Shown here in pieces: positions 1 to 9,615 of a DNA stretch of 64,000 bases. Both the position numbers and the translations under genes were made by a program. The notes under the pieces are model-generated. The model did no database searches and was not told the origin of the DNA. It saw only the letters and a list, made by a program, of their open reading frames with translations. The stretch is from Dryomyza anilis (lineage: Eukaryota; Arthropoda; Insecta; Diptera; Dryomyzidae), in assembly GCA_951804985.1 (NCBI GenBank), contig OX638133.1, positions 27,186,963 to 27,250,962 on the forward strand, given 5' to 3'. Numbering within the stretch: position 1 is the first letter of the stretch; each line of letters begins with the position of its first letter.

Positions 1-275
1 ACTGAAAAAGTACAAAATATATTGTACATCATATTGAAGAATGCTGTTCATTAAACCAAATTTAAATCAAAATATTTATTTTTGTTCAATTTTAGACATA
101 TTTAGAGTTCTCAAGTAATTCTTGTTTATTATTTCTTATATAATGCAAATAAAAGTTTATAAACAAATGGTCTAAATAAAATAGTTTATCAAAAAATAAT
201 TTTTCTACATTTTTTTTTAATATTTATTTACCCGAAAATAAATTTTCTTTTTATAAAAAAATTATTTGAAATTAT
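1..275. repeat. ATTCAT-type dispersed repeat, right part
   Basis: This stretch holds phrases (TACATCATATTGAAGAATG, GTTCATTAAACCAAA, TTCTCAAGTAATTCTTG) that recur at about 15980-16150 and 38190-38240, and in inverse orientation at about 5265-5345. It is the inner part of the ATTCAT/ATGAAT-rich family found elsewhere in the window. Its other end lies left of the window. No coding potential is seen. Confidence 0.55.
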
Positions 276-690
276 TGTGGTGAGTTTTAGTGTGGTGAAT
301 TTCAGTGTGAATAAATTTTGTGTGGTGAGTTTTAGTGTGATGAGTTTTAAAGTGGTGAGTTTTGGTGTGGTAAATTTTAGTGTGTTGAGTTTTAGTGTGG
401 TGAATTTCAGTGTATTGAATTTTAGTGTGGTGAATTTCAGTGTGAATAATTTTTGTGTGGTGAGTTTTAGTGTGGTGAGTTTTAAAAGTTTTGGTGTGTT
501 GAATTTTAGTGTGGTGAGTTTTAGTGTGGTGAATTTCAGTGTGGTGAAATTTTTTGGGGTGTGGTGAGTTTTAGAGTGGTAAGTTTTTGTGTGGTGAGTT
601 TTAGTGTGGTGAGTTTTAGAGTGGTGAGTTTTAGTGTGGTGAACTTTAGTGTGGTGAATATTATTGTGGTGAGTTTTAGTGTGGCGAGTT
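276..690 (+). repeat. 15-bp minisatellite (GTGGTGAGTTTTAGT)
   Basis: About 27 degenerate tandem units of GTGGTGAGTTTTAGT or GTGGTGAATTTCAGT. The same satellite occurs inverted at about 30085-30610 and as a short remnant at 58930-59025. The open frames across it (Val/Ser/Phe-rich) only reflect that 15 is a multiple of three. Confidence 0.9.
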
Positions 691-1030
691 TGATTTTCTT
701 TTTCTTTCCTTTTTTTTGTTTTTCCTTTAGTTTGGATTTTAATTTTATGTTATTACTTTTGTTTCTTGATTTTGCTTTTGTGTTTTTGCTTTTAATTTTT
801 TTTTTTTGTATATGAATTTTTTGTTTCATGTTCGTAGTTGGTAAAAGTGCAAAGTTATATATTTTTGAAAATTTAGGCTGTATCGTGGTGACACGCCCCT
901 TTGTCCAATCTCGCCCATATATAGCCTATAATTCCTTCCAGACCATACCGCATCTGTGGTGAAAATTTCAAGCAAATCGGATAAGTCGTTTAGACGGAGA
1001 AGCGGAACAAACAAACCAACAAAAAGATTT
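691..1030. mobile_element. Helitron-like/foldback element body next to the 15-bp satellite
   Basis: A T-rich TTTTTGTTTTTG-like stretch (691-820) is followed by a conserved block (about 826-1020) with CATGTTCGTAG, CGCCCATATATAGCCTATAA and CGTTTAGACGGAGAAGCGG. The same block occurs inverted at 29810-30010, and diverged at 4705-4830 and 59035-59200. Order and proximity to the 15-bp satellite are kept at 29.8-30.6 kb, so satellite, low-complexity tract and block form one dispersed element. No transposase is visible. Confidence 0.6.
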
Positions 1031-1083
1031 ATTATATTAAAATTTGTGTATTTTTATGAATTTTTTATCAATGATCGGTCGTA

Positions 1084-1389
1084 AAGGGTTTTTCAATAAG
1101 AGCGCTATAAAAGTTTTTTTCAAGTGTTTTTTAATAGGGACGCTACAAAAGTAGAGCGACAGGGACAGCAAACGACGCCATATTTCTTGCCACTCTTTTG
1201 ACATTTCTCTTCAGTAAGGTTTGCCATTTTATGATGGAAAGATATACGAGCCAACAACGAATCGAAATTATTAAAATTTACTACCGAAATTCGAATTCGT
1301 ATATCTTTCCATCATGAAATTGCAAACCTTACTGAAGAGAAATGTCAAAAGAGCGGCAAGAAATATGGCGTCCCTGTTAAAAAACCCTT
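1084..1389. mobile_element. Foldback MITE derived from the rosa-like mariner, copy 1
   Basis: The ends are AAGGGTTTTTCAA and TTTTTTAACCCTT-like inverted repeats, each next to a TA target duplication (1082-1083 and 1390-1391). Both arms match the first roughly 170 bp of the mariner at 38516-39777, including its transposase start region (ATGATGGAAAGATATACGAG in the left arm). The right arm runs back out from CGAATTCGTATATCTTTCC. The right arm lacks about 50 bp that the left arm keeps. It is non-autonomous and must have been mobilised by the mariner transposase (inference from shared termini). Confidence 0.85.
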
Positions 1390-1391
1390 TA

Positions 1392-1880
1392 TATCGTATT
1401 TCGTTAGGTTGATGAACATTTTATAGCTTATATGAATCATCAGTAGTTACTATGAATTTGTACATTAAAATGATACATGTGGGTCGTTCATCAAATTGAT
1501 GAATTTATTTATTTCTAGATAGCACAATTGGTTGTAATTTTTAAAATTTATTTAAAAGTAATATAGAATATGATGAAAAGTCGTTAATTAGTGAAACAAC
1601 TACATATAATTAAACAAATACATAGAAATGAATAACTGTTCATTGTTTTTATGAAACAATTTGTTTTGTTTTGTTAATATTGTGACTTATTTACCACGTA
1701 TATCAAGTACCAACAAAAAAATTAAAACTATTCATAAGTATGATGAAAAATTTTTATATTAATGAACAAATTTAAAATAAGAAATCATTTTCATTGTTTA
1801 TAGGAAATATTAATCAAAATTATGAATTTGTTCATTAATATAAATATGTTTTTCATTTCTGTATAACCGCTTTTCATATT
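1392..1880. repeat. ATTCAT-type dispersed repeat
   Basis: AT-rich sequence dense in TTCAT/ATGAA words (TTGATGAACATTTTATAGC, TTCATAAGTATGATGAA, ATTAATATAAATATG). It ends near TTTTTCATTTCTGTATAA, resembling the TTCTGTG ends of other copies. It abuts the MITE at 1084-1389. From 1881 to 2284 I see only unclassified AT-rich sequence. Confidence 0.5.
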
Positions 1881-2284
1881 GATAACAATTTTTTTTCGTT
1901 TAATGTTATATTTTACTATAAAATATCGTCGTAAAACTAAGAAGTTTGTTTCAAAAATGGTTTTAGTAAGTTAATTGATAAATATTTGATATAGTGTATT
2001 TGAAGTTAATTTAAAAAAATTTCTCGCCAATTAAAAGATAAACGTGATATCATTTCAACAAGTTAGAATGCAGATCAATAGATAAACACGTGTTCAACCA
2101 CTTGATTCATCATCGATCATACACTGTGACATATATCAAGATTTTTGCAAAACTAAAAATATTAAATTTTAAAATGTAATTAATAAGTTTTATCTCTACA
2201 ACTATGTTAGATATAATTTTGTGCGCAATAGCCTACTTTGATTCCATATTAAATAATATGCCAGTCTTTAGATATTCGATATTT

Positions 2285-2290
2285 TTTATT
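2285..2290 (-). promoter_or_regulatory. Polyadenylation signal AATAAA of the lectin gene
   Basis: AATAAA on the minus strand begins one base after the TAG stop of the lectin gene. If used, the 3' UTR would be very short. Confidence 0.5.
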
Positions 2291-2291
2291 T

Positions 2292-2696
2292 CTACAATTC
2301 TCCCATTAAAAAATGCGTAAATCTATGCCGTTTGCTATACAATGGATTCATACAAGAATCATTCACCTCACATATATAGTTACGTTCGGCTTCACAATTA
2401 TTATCATTCCACATATAATCTTTATTTGGTGTTGCAAAAATATCCAAACACTTTTCGTTATCGTTCACATTATTGGGTTCACCAGCACGCCAATTAGTAT
2501 GCTTGATCTCACGCCCAGTACTCATCCAGTAAAATTCATTGTTTGTGGCCAATCTATTGCCGGACACCCAAAAAGCCGACCATATATTATTGGAATGCAT
2601 ATAGTTTGTGAGAGTCTTCATTTCGTGCAATGTTTCCAAGGAGGCCAATTCGGCACCCATCGCGCGACATTCATGCCAGGCGGCAAACCAACTTCG
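2292..2696 (-). CDS. C-type lectin exon 3 (lectin core and C-terminus)
   Basis: Begins after the acceptor TGATTTCTAG with RSWFAAWHECRAMGAELAS, a standard opening of a fly C-type lectin fold, and ends at TAG. The frame is open 12 codons upstream of the first ATG in this exon, which shows that ATG is not the start. It carries EPN, WND and three of the four domain-pairing cysteines plus C56. Confidence 0.92.
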   Translation of the reverse strand, partial: RSWFAAWHECRAMGAELASLETLHEMKTLTNYMHSNNIWSAFWVSGNRLATNNEFYWMSTGREIKHTNWRAGEPNNVNDNEKCLDIFATPNKDYMWNDNNCEAERNYICEVNDSCMNPLYSKRHRFTHFLMGEL

Positions 2697-4083
2697 CTAG
2701 AAATCAGAAGAATAGTTTAGGTCATTTGGGTGACATTTTTTATGTTTATGTTATGATTTTGATTATGATAGTCATTTTAGGTCTATGTTGACTATGAAAA
2801 ATGAGTACTTGAAATCATGAACATATTTGAAAACCCTAGTCGGAATTGTACTAGCTTCATGAAGATTTTTTTTTGTTTTTTTGAATCCCACATTTTGTGC
2901 AAGACTAACAAAATAAACGCATTCATTATTGTTATGAATTGCGTTCATTTTTAAGTAGTTAAAAAGTTCATAAACGTAATTTTTTTATAAATATTATGAA
3001 TGCGTTCATCAATATTATGAACTTTTACATTAGGTTTTATGAACGGTTCATAAATATGATGAATTTAGTGATTAGTTGAGTCACAACGACAAATTCATGA
3101 CATTGATAAACATATTCATAAATACCATGAATTTTTTCATAAATATTATGAATGCATTCATTGAGTCGTAATTACAAATTCATAACATTGATGAACAAAT
3201 TTATAAGTACTATAAATTTTTCATAAATATTATGAATGCGTTCATCAATATTATGAACTTTTACATTAGGTTTTATGAACGGTTCATAAATATGATGAAT
3301 TTAGTCTTTAGTTGAGTCGCAACGACAAATTCATAACAATGATAAACATATTAATAAATACCATGAATTTTTTCATAAATATTATGAATGCATTCATCAA
3401 TATTATGAACTTTTACATAAGGTTTTATGAATGATTCATAAATGTGATGAATTTAGTGATTGGTTGAGTCGTAATTACAAATTCATAACATTCATGAACA
3501 AATTTATAAGTACTATAAATGTTTCATAAATATTATGAATGCATTCATCAATATTATGAACTTTTACATAAGATTTTATGAACGATTCATAAATGCGATG
3601 AATTTAGTGATTAGTTGAGTCGCAATGACAAATTCATAACATTGATGAACAAATTCCTAAAAAATATAAACTTTTTTTTCTGTGCATGATCGAAAATTGA
3701 TCTTTGTATATATATCTTGTCATTACCCGACCAGTTACATGACGAAATTGATTAGTCCTTGATGCCTAATACTTCAATTCTTTAGCTTCCATAGACGCTT
3801 AATTGAATTCGATATATAGAAAAAAAAACCCAAATGATTTTGCGGTTTAGTGTTTTGTTTATAAATGACATAATTTTATTTACCACCACGTTCACCTCTA
3901 TGTGATAATAATATTGTTCAACTTTAACAAAGTTCGGAGTACCTGCGAAATTTTGAAATATTATTTTTGTTTTTATTATATAAAAATTATTTCCAAACAC
4001 TTACCACTATAAACACAATTTGCGTTTAGTCCACGAATATAAAATATATATAATATAATTATAAATGTTATTATTTTTTCCAT
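2292..4083 (-). CDS. Secreted C-type lectin, complete, three exons
   Basis: Spliced gene predicted to give a 180-residue secreted sugar-binding protein. The exons (minus strand) are 4005-4083, 3884-3942 and 2292-2696; phases match (79, 59 and 405 bp). Residues 1-21 are a hydrophobic signal peptide (MEKIITFIIILYIF...). A short segment follows (TPNFVKVEQYYYHIE), then the C-type lectin domain at about residues 33-156. It has four canonical cysteines (C56, C129, C147, C155), the mannose-type EPN motif at 119-121 and the calcium-site WND motif at 142-144. A 24-residue tail (VNDSC...MGEL) follows the last domain cysteine. Such fly lectins are usually haemolymph or gut pattern-recognition proteins; the exact ligand is inference, though EPN predicts mannose/GlcNAc. 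Intron 2 (2697-3883) is mostly tandem repeat; intron 1 (3943-4004) is 62 bp. No frame damage is seen. Confidence 0.9.
2870..3690. repeat. ATTCAT-type repeat array in lectin intron 2
   Basis: The block AATATTATGAACTTTTACAT recurs at about 3011, 3250, 3400 and 3551, giving units of about 150 or 238 bp. Each unit has TTCATAAATATGATGAATTT and an AGTTGAGTCG core. The array ends with CTTTTTTTTCTGTGCATG, the terminus shared with other members. It occupies most of the 1.2-kb intron. Confidence 0.7.
3884..3942 (-). CDS. C-type lectin exon 2
   Basis: 59-bp exon between acceptor TTTCGCAG and donor GTAAAT. It enters in phase 1 (completing a Gly codon) and leaves in phase 0. It encodes TPNFVKVEQYYYHIEVNVV, matching the N-terminal strand of fly lectin domains (FVKI..KYYYIE). 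Confidence 0.85.
4005..4083 (-). CDS. C-type lectin exon 1 (signal peptide)
   Basis: ATG at 4083 opens 26 codons and one base: MEKIITFIIILYIFYIRGLN then ANCVYS, ending at donor GTAAGT. The hydrophobic core and Ala-Asn boundary suit a cleaved signal peptide. It is the only exon upstream that joins exon 2 in phase. Confidence 0.85.
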
Positions 4084-4108
4084 ATTCACTATACAATGTT
4101 TCACAGTT

Positions 4109-4114
4109 GAATGA
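4109..4114 (-). promoter_or_regulatory. Possible initiator (TCATTC) of the lectin gene
   Basis: TCATTC on the minus strand matches the insect Inr consensus TCAKTY and lies about 26-31 bases before the ATG. No clear TATA box is placed 25-30 bases further up, so this is only a weak suggestion. Confidence 0.25.
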
Positions 4115-4259
4115 GACCAAAGCACAGCTTAAGTTACACTGTTCTAAAGTTCTAAAAAATATTTACGGATTTACAAGCGTATACTTCATAAGGGATTCAA
4201 ACGGTTATTGAAACCGGTTAAATTTACGATTTTTCAGACATCAGCGGAATGTCAACAAA

Positions 4260-4832
4260 AAAAATGTTTGTTCGTAAAAAAAAAAATTGTTCGAGTTTTT
4301 TTTTTTTCAAAAAGAAAAAAATGTTCACAATTTTTTAATGTATAATTTTCGTAATTTTTTTTTTCTTTTGTTTTTGGATTTTTGATTATTTGCTTTAGTT
4401 TCCACTTTTTTTTTGTTTTTCGTGTTTTTCATTTTGTTTTTGTGTTTTTGATTTTGTGATTTTGTGTTTATAGTTTTGCTTTTATGTTTGTTTTTAGCTT
4501 TATTTTTGTTTTTTTTGCTTTTGTTTTTGTGTTTTCAATTTTTCTTCTTTGTTTGCTTTCCTTTTTGTTTTTGTGTTTTAGCTATTGGTTTTTGCTATTG
4601 GTTTTTGGTATTGTTTTTGGTTTTGTTTTTGAGTGTTTACTTTTGCTTTTGTTTATGTGTTTTTTGCTTTTGTTTTTGTATTTTATTAGTTTAGTTTTAT
4701 CGTTTTAAAAGATTATGTTGTATGGGAGGTGCCACGCTCCGTTGTCCACTCCCGCTCATATATAGTCTTTATCACTCTCCGGATTCCACAGTATCCAGGT
4801 GCAAAATGTCAGTCTGGAACAAACAGACAGAC
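4260..4832. mobile_element. Diverged Helitron-like element body (T/TTTTG-rich tract plus conserved block)
   Basis: A TTTTTGTTTTTGTG-like low-complexity tract (4290-4700) is followed by ATGGGAGGTGCCACGC, TCATATATAGTCTTTATC and GGAACAAACAGACAGACGG. The order is the same as at 691-1030. The block runs directly into the GATA microsatellite, so that microsatellite probably expanded at the end of this element. The Phe/Leu/Cys-rich frames here are composition artefacts. Confidence 0.5.
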
Positions 4833-4840
4833 GGACCAAG

Positions 4841-4897
<57 letters not shown>

Positions 4898-4898
4898 T

Positions 4899-4958
<60 letters not shown>

Positions 4959-4984
4959 ATAAATAAATAAATAAATAAATAAAT

Positions 4985-5020
<36 letters not shown>

Positions 5021-5039
5021 TATAGATGATAGTTAGATA

Positions 5040-5096
<57 letters not shown>

Positions 5097-5101
5097 CAGA
5101 C

Positions 5102-5159
<58 letters not shown>

Positions 5160-5177
5160 ATAAATAAATAAATAAAT

Positions 5178-5242
<65 letters not shown>

Positions 5243-5252
5243 GATAGATAGA
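4833..5252. repeat. GATA/TAGA microsatellite, about 420 bp
   Basis: Long (GATA)n with AAAT interruptions at 4957-4984 and 5156-5177. Its internal phrase ATAAATGAAAGATAGATAG appears twice, pointing to a duplication of about 200 bp within the array. Reverse frames reading Ser-Ile-Tyr-Leu are artefacts. Confidence 0.97.
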
Positions 5253-5254
5253 TA

Positions 5255-5662
5255 ACATACAAAAACTACTAAACTGAAAATTTAACGAAAAATAAATATT
5301 TTGATTGAAATTTGGTTTGATGAATAACATTCTTCAATATGATGTACATATATGTTGTATTTTATGTATTTGTTCATTAATATGATGTAAAGTATTCTTC
5401 ACATACACTTCATCATATTGAATAACACTTTTTCGGTCATTCAATTAATTGATAATGAATTCATAACATTGATGTTGATGCACAAAACAAAAAATCATCT
5501 TCATATTAACGAATTTCGTACTTCAAACCATTATTCATTGTATTTAAGATCGATTCATAATATTGATAACAACAATATTATGAATCGATCTTAAATACAA
5601 TGAATCTTGGTTTGATGAATGAAATTCATCAATATGATGATGATTTTTTGTTTCTGTGCATC
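5255..5662. repeat. ATTCAT-type foldback repeat with perfect palindrome
   Basis: Contains two perfect 33-bp inverted arms, 5533-5565 and 5573-5605, with a 7-base loop. Homology to the family flanks both sides. It ends with GATTTTTTGTTTCTGTGCAT, the shared terminus. From 5663 to 5965 I see only unclassified AT-rich sequence. Confidence 0.75.
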
Positions 5663-5965
5663 AACTTGTCATATCCTAGAAGAAATTGTAATTGGGTCAT
5701 GATAGAGAACTAATTATTGAATATTTTGTTTGTCAAAACCCGTCCAGTTACATGACGCACATAAATTGGGTATGATTATGGATACCCTAATAGGGTAAAT
5801 TTCATCTACGGTACATGATCGACATGATCTTACCATGATAATATATTTTCTAATAGAGTAAATATCAAATTAGGTTAGTATGCAATAATGTGATAACTGA
5901 AGCAGAAAATTCGGCGATGTCCCAGAAAAATAAATAATTTAATTAAATTCTACATTTTCTTGCAT

Positions 5966-6745
5966 TTTTATACCCTACACCTATGAGGTACAGGGTATAT
6001 TAACTTTGTGCATATATTGTAACGCCCCTTAGGAGGAGTGTCCGGTATGGAAAAGTATATATATTCTTGATCAGCATCACTACCCGAGTTCGTTTAGTCA
6101 TGTCCGTCTGTCTGTCCGTCTTGCTGTCCGAATACAGAATAACTTGAGAAATACTGATCAGAATGCGATGAAATTTCGTCTCAATATATTTTAGCCAAAA
6201 GTAGGAACTAAGTTTGAAAATGAGCCAAATCGGTCAACGGACACGCCCACCTCCCATACAAGTCACTTTTATATAACTCTTTCGGAACTAATAACTCGAA
6301 AAGTATTCAAGGTATAGTTAGTTATAATATTTAAAAAGTATTGTTAGAATGAACCTATAAATACGTGATCCAAAAATGGGCGTGATCCGCCCACTTTTTA
6401 TTTCATTATTTCCCGCGTTTTCATAGTGGAAATTTGATCCGTAAATTATTAAAATCAAATCTATGAAATATTAGCCTTTCAAAATTTTAAATATAGGCAT
6501 GGACCACTTATATTTTGCAATTTTTTATTTAGTTGTTTATATTTTTATATACATTTTTTAATTTATGGGGATATAAGACGTAAATTTATGATATATGAAT
6601 AATATTCTGAGGGTGGGGGGAGGTTCAGCATAATTAAAAACTTTAAAATTAAGGTATGCAATTAAATATCCCACATTAATATCCCCACCAAAGGTGTAGG
6701 GTATTCCATAGTCGGGCCCGACCGACTATAAAAATCCGCCCCATG
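5966..6745 (+). mobile_element. mini-me-like dispersed element, copy a
   Basis: Starts with the hairpin TACCCTACACC...GGTACAGGGTA. It continues with TATATATATTCTTGATCAGC and a GTCY run (GTCCGTCTGTCTGTCCGTC). It ends with the palindrome AGTCGGGCCCGACCGACT. A near-identical inverted copy lies at 34363-35203. The TA tract, conserved core and GTCY run are the layout described for mini-me elements of flies. No open reading frame of note. Confidence 0.75.
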
Positions 6746-6952
6746 TGACCAAACTTACCCAACTGTGAGCTAACTTTTCCAACTTTGTATATCTGAAACA
6801 AAAGTCCATAGCCCTAAACAGAATTTAATGAGTATATATCGAGACCTCTAGAATGCAAGTTCATCTTAACAAATGAGGCATTTATTAGAATACTGATTAG
6901 TTATACTATTTTTATTTTATTCATATACTATTGATTTTCTATATTACATATT

Positions 6953-7475
6953 GGGTGGTGTGCGAATTCGACTAAATTGCTGACTAACCTAAATTTGGTC
7001 GATAATACAGTGTTCGACTTTTCAATTGAGTAGCCGCGGTAGCTCAGTGGTTAGTGCGTCCCCGGTTCAAGCCTGGACTTGGGGCTAACAACATCTTTTC
7101 ATAAAAACATTTTTCTATACCGCGCTACCTCTCGGCAGTAAATGGCAAACCTACGAGAGTAAAACATTGCCTATGAAAAAGCTCTCACCCGCAGTTCGGA
7201 TTCGGCAATAAACTGTAGGTCCCACCACTTTGAGTACAAATATAACACGCACAGCTCAAAATGGTGGAGAGCTCGGCCTAAGTTCTATTAGGGCTGTAGT
7301 GCCAAACTATTATTATTATTAAAATTTCGAATAGATTAAATTGAACTAAATTGGATGACAGCAAACAGATATCAATTGATTACGCACTTTAACATTTACC
7401 GGTTACCGAATGGCGATCGAATGAAAAGGCGTTCAATTTAGTTTAGTCAACAATTTAGTCGAATTCGCACACACT
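6953..7475. mobile_element. TIR DNA element with nested SINE
   Basis: Imperfect 30-bp inverted termini, GTGTGCGAATTCGACTAAAT on the left and ATTTAGTCGAATTCGCACAC on the right. The SINE at 7033-7320 interrupts it. Without the SINE it is about 230 bp, close to the related element at 24945-25155. It is non-coding and so non-autonomous. Superfamily unassigned because the target duplication is unclear. Confidence 0.7.
7033..7320 (+). mobile_element. tRNA-derived SINE, copy 1
   Basis: Begins GCCGCGGTAGCTCAGTGG (box A region), has GGTTCAAGCC (box B), a conserved body and an (ATT)n tail. It lacks the roughly 20 bases of the anticodon arm that copy 3 has (TTGGACTGCGAGCCGAAAGG), so it is an internally deleted copy. 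It is inserted in a TIR element. Confidence 0.85.
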
Positions 7476-8689
7476 ATTATAACAATTTAAATAATTTGCT
7501 GAATTTTTGTAATAAATAGTTACAATATTATATAATATTAATAATATTGTATCATATAATGATACCTTTAACTAAATCGAATCTTTGGAATACTCTCAAA
7601 TGTCATTCAAATCGGTTGCAATCCCTGTGTTTAATATTGAAAGAGACAGAAACAAACAGTATAAACAATTCTCAGTTGCATATAAAAGGTTATCTGAGGT
7701 TTTTACTCTCATGAAATCTTGTATTTCTGGAAATATTTGCGCAATTAATAACGTACACTGTAAAATATATTGATATTCAAATGTCTCAAAAAAAAAAAAC
7801 AAACGTTATACCACTATATTCATAAATATATTTAATTCATAAATATGTCTGAATAAATGTATATTTGACTCAAAAAATAAAATAGTATTACGAATTTTCG
7901 AAATTAAAAATATAATAAAATTTAAAATATTCTTGATTTCGATCAAATTCAAATAGAAACTTTTGTTTTAGATTTATAAAAAAAAAAACAATTATATGTT
8001 TTCGTGAACAAAATTAATTTGATTTGTGTTCAGGAACTTGCCCGAATATAAATTTGTATTTAGGGTCAAATGCGAATACAGACTAATTTACTAAATCATT
8101 GTCAAAATAAAGATTAATTGAAAATTGTAGAAAATTAATTAAAAATTGTAGAAAATTAATTAAAAACTATTCAATATTTTCTCACGTCCTTAATATAACC
8201 ATTTCTTTTCTGCTAGTAATTTTGTACTCTTTAAAGATTATTACGATAATAATTTAACGGGGAAAACCAGCTGATGTCGATAATTATGCAGTACCGCTTA
8301 TCTTCAGAATCAGTACTGCTTTTATGAATTAACGAAAAATACTATGTGAAAAATACGAATCAACTATAAACGATTTAATCGTTTTTAATGTTAATTATTA
8401 TACTACTAGACCGATTAAATGTAATTTTAATATTTCAAGAACGAAAGATTTTATTTAAGCGGTTTACTTGTTATAATTAATTAGACATTTCAGTCAGAGA
8501 GCAAATACTCTGAAAAGAAAATAAAATAAAACAATTTATTCATGATTAGCGATGTGACTTTCAATTAGACGATAGAAAAAGATAAGTATTCATTTAATAC
8601 TTGTATATGCCAAGGATTGAAACGAAGAATAAACATTCGAAACAATAAATTTAAAAAATAATTGGGGAATCATCATAAATGAAACATAG
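7476..8689. other. No gene seen; AT-rich unclassified sequence
   Basis: No domain-like frame or clear repeat structure. AAAATTGTAGAAAATTAATT is duplicated at about 8120-8163. Confidence 0.5.
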
Positions 8690-9113
8690 ATTCAGGGAAG
8701 GAATTGTTTTGTCTCGAGAACAAATGTTTCGGGAATACATTTTCATGGAATGAATTGTTTCAGAGAAGAATTGTCTTGTTAAAGAAAAAATTTTACTGGG
8801 AAAATTTTTTCTCCGGATGAATTGTCTCGGTGAAAAATTTCCGACGAAGTCTTTGCTCTGGTAAGAATTATTAATGGATAATTGTTCAGGAATGAAATGT
8901 GCCGGATAAGAATTATCTCCCTGTCTCGGGGAAGAGTTGTCTCGGGTAATAATTATTAGAAAAATTGTTCGGGGGAAGATTTACTATGGCAAGAATTGTT
9001 AAATAATGAATTGTCAATAGGGAAAATTAAAGAGATGTCTCGGTGAAGCACTATAACCGAAAAAACTGTGAAGATTTTTCTTTAGTAAGAATTGCCCGAG
9101 GATGGATTGTGTA
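8690..9113. repeat. Degenerate short-period satellite (GGGGAAGAATTGTCT-like), left part
   Basis: Repeating words such as GAATTGTCTCGGGGAAGA and TTGTTCGGGGGAAGA at roughly 15-20-base spacing. A longer phrase (CTTTGCTCTGGTAAGAATTA...GAAGATTTACTATGG) recurs near 9783 and 10225, indicating a higher-order repeat. It is related to GGGAAGAATTCTAC units at 30617-30735. Confidence 0.7.
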
Positions 9114-9613
9114 AACTCAGAAAAAAATCCTATTAAAATTGGTCAATGGGACAGTTATTGATTCAATAGTATACACAAAATAAATATTTTCATATAAACA
9201 CAAAAACAATTTAATAGTATTTATTTGTATTTAATAATAATAGTTTGGCACTACAGTTCTATAAGAACTTAGGCCGAGCTCTCTCACCATTTTTGAGCTG
9301 TGCGTGTTATATTTGTACTCAAAGTGGTGGGACCTACAGTTTATTACCGAATCCGAACGGCGGGAGCTTTTCATAGGCAATGTTTTTACTCTCGGAGGTT
9401 TGCCATTTACTGCCGAGAGGTAGCGCGGTATAGAAAAATGTTTCTATGAAAAGATGTTGTTAGCCCCAGTCCAGGTTTGAACCGGGGAGCTTTCGGCTCG
9501 CTGTCCAACGCACTAACCATTGAGCGGCTACGCCCATTTAAATAATAATTTATCCTAATGACTACTGTTAATAGCAAAAAAACTATTAGTTTTATAGTAT
9601 TTTTTTCTGAGTG
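9114..9613. mobile_element. TA-flanked MITE (CACYCAG family) with nested SINE
   Basis: Termini ACTCAGAAAAAAAT and ATTTTTTTCTGAGTGT are flanked by TA (9112-9113, 9614-9615). The satellite copy near 10038 reads GATTGTGTAGGGTAAAAATT, which is the uninterrupted site. The SINE at about 9231-9535 splits the MITE. Confidence 0.8.
9231..9535 (-). mobile_element. tRNA-derived SINE, copy 2
   Basis: Minus-strand copy with tail (ATT)n at its low-coordinate end and the tRNA-like head at 9455-9535 (GGCGTAGCCGCTCAATGG, box B GGTTCAAACC). ATTTAA flanks both sides and may be a short target duplication. It is inserted inside the MITE 9114-9613. Confidence 0.85.
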
Positions 9614-9615
9614 TA

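Noticed and set aside
2313..2720. 135-codon plus-strand frame
   Set aside because: Antisense shadow of the lectin exon.
4756..5330. Two overlapping 168- and 173-codon minus-strand frames (SIYL repeats)
   Set aside because: Pure translation of the GATA microsatellite.
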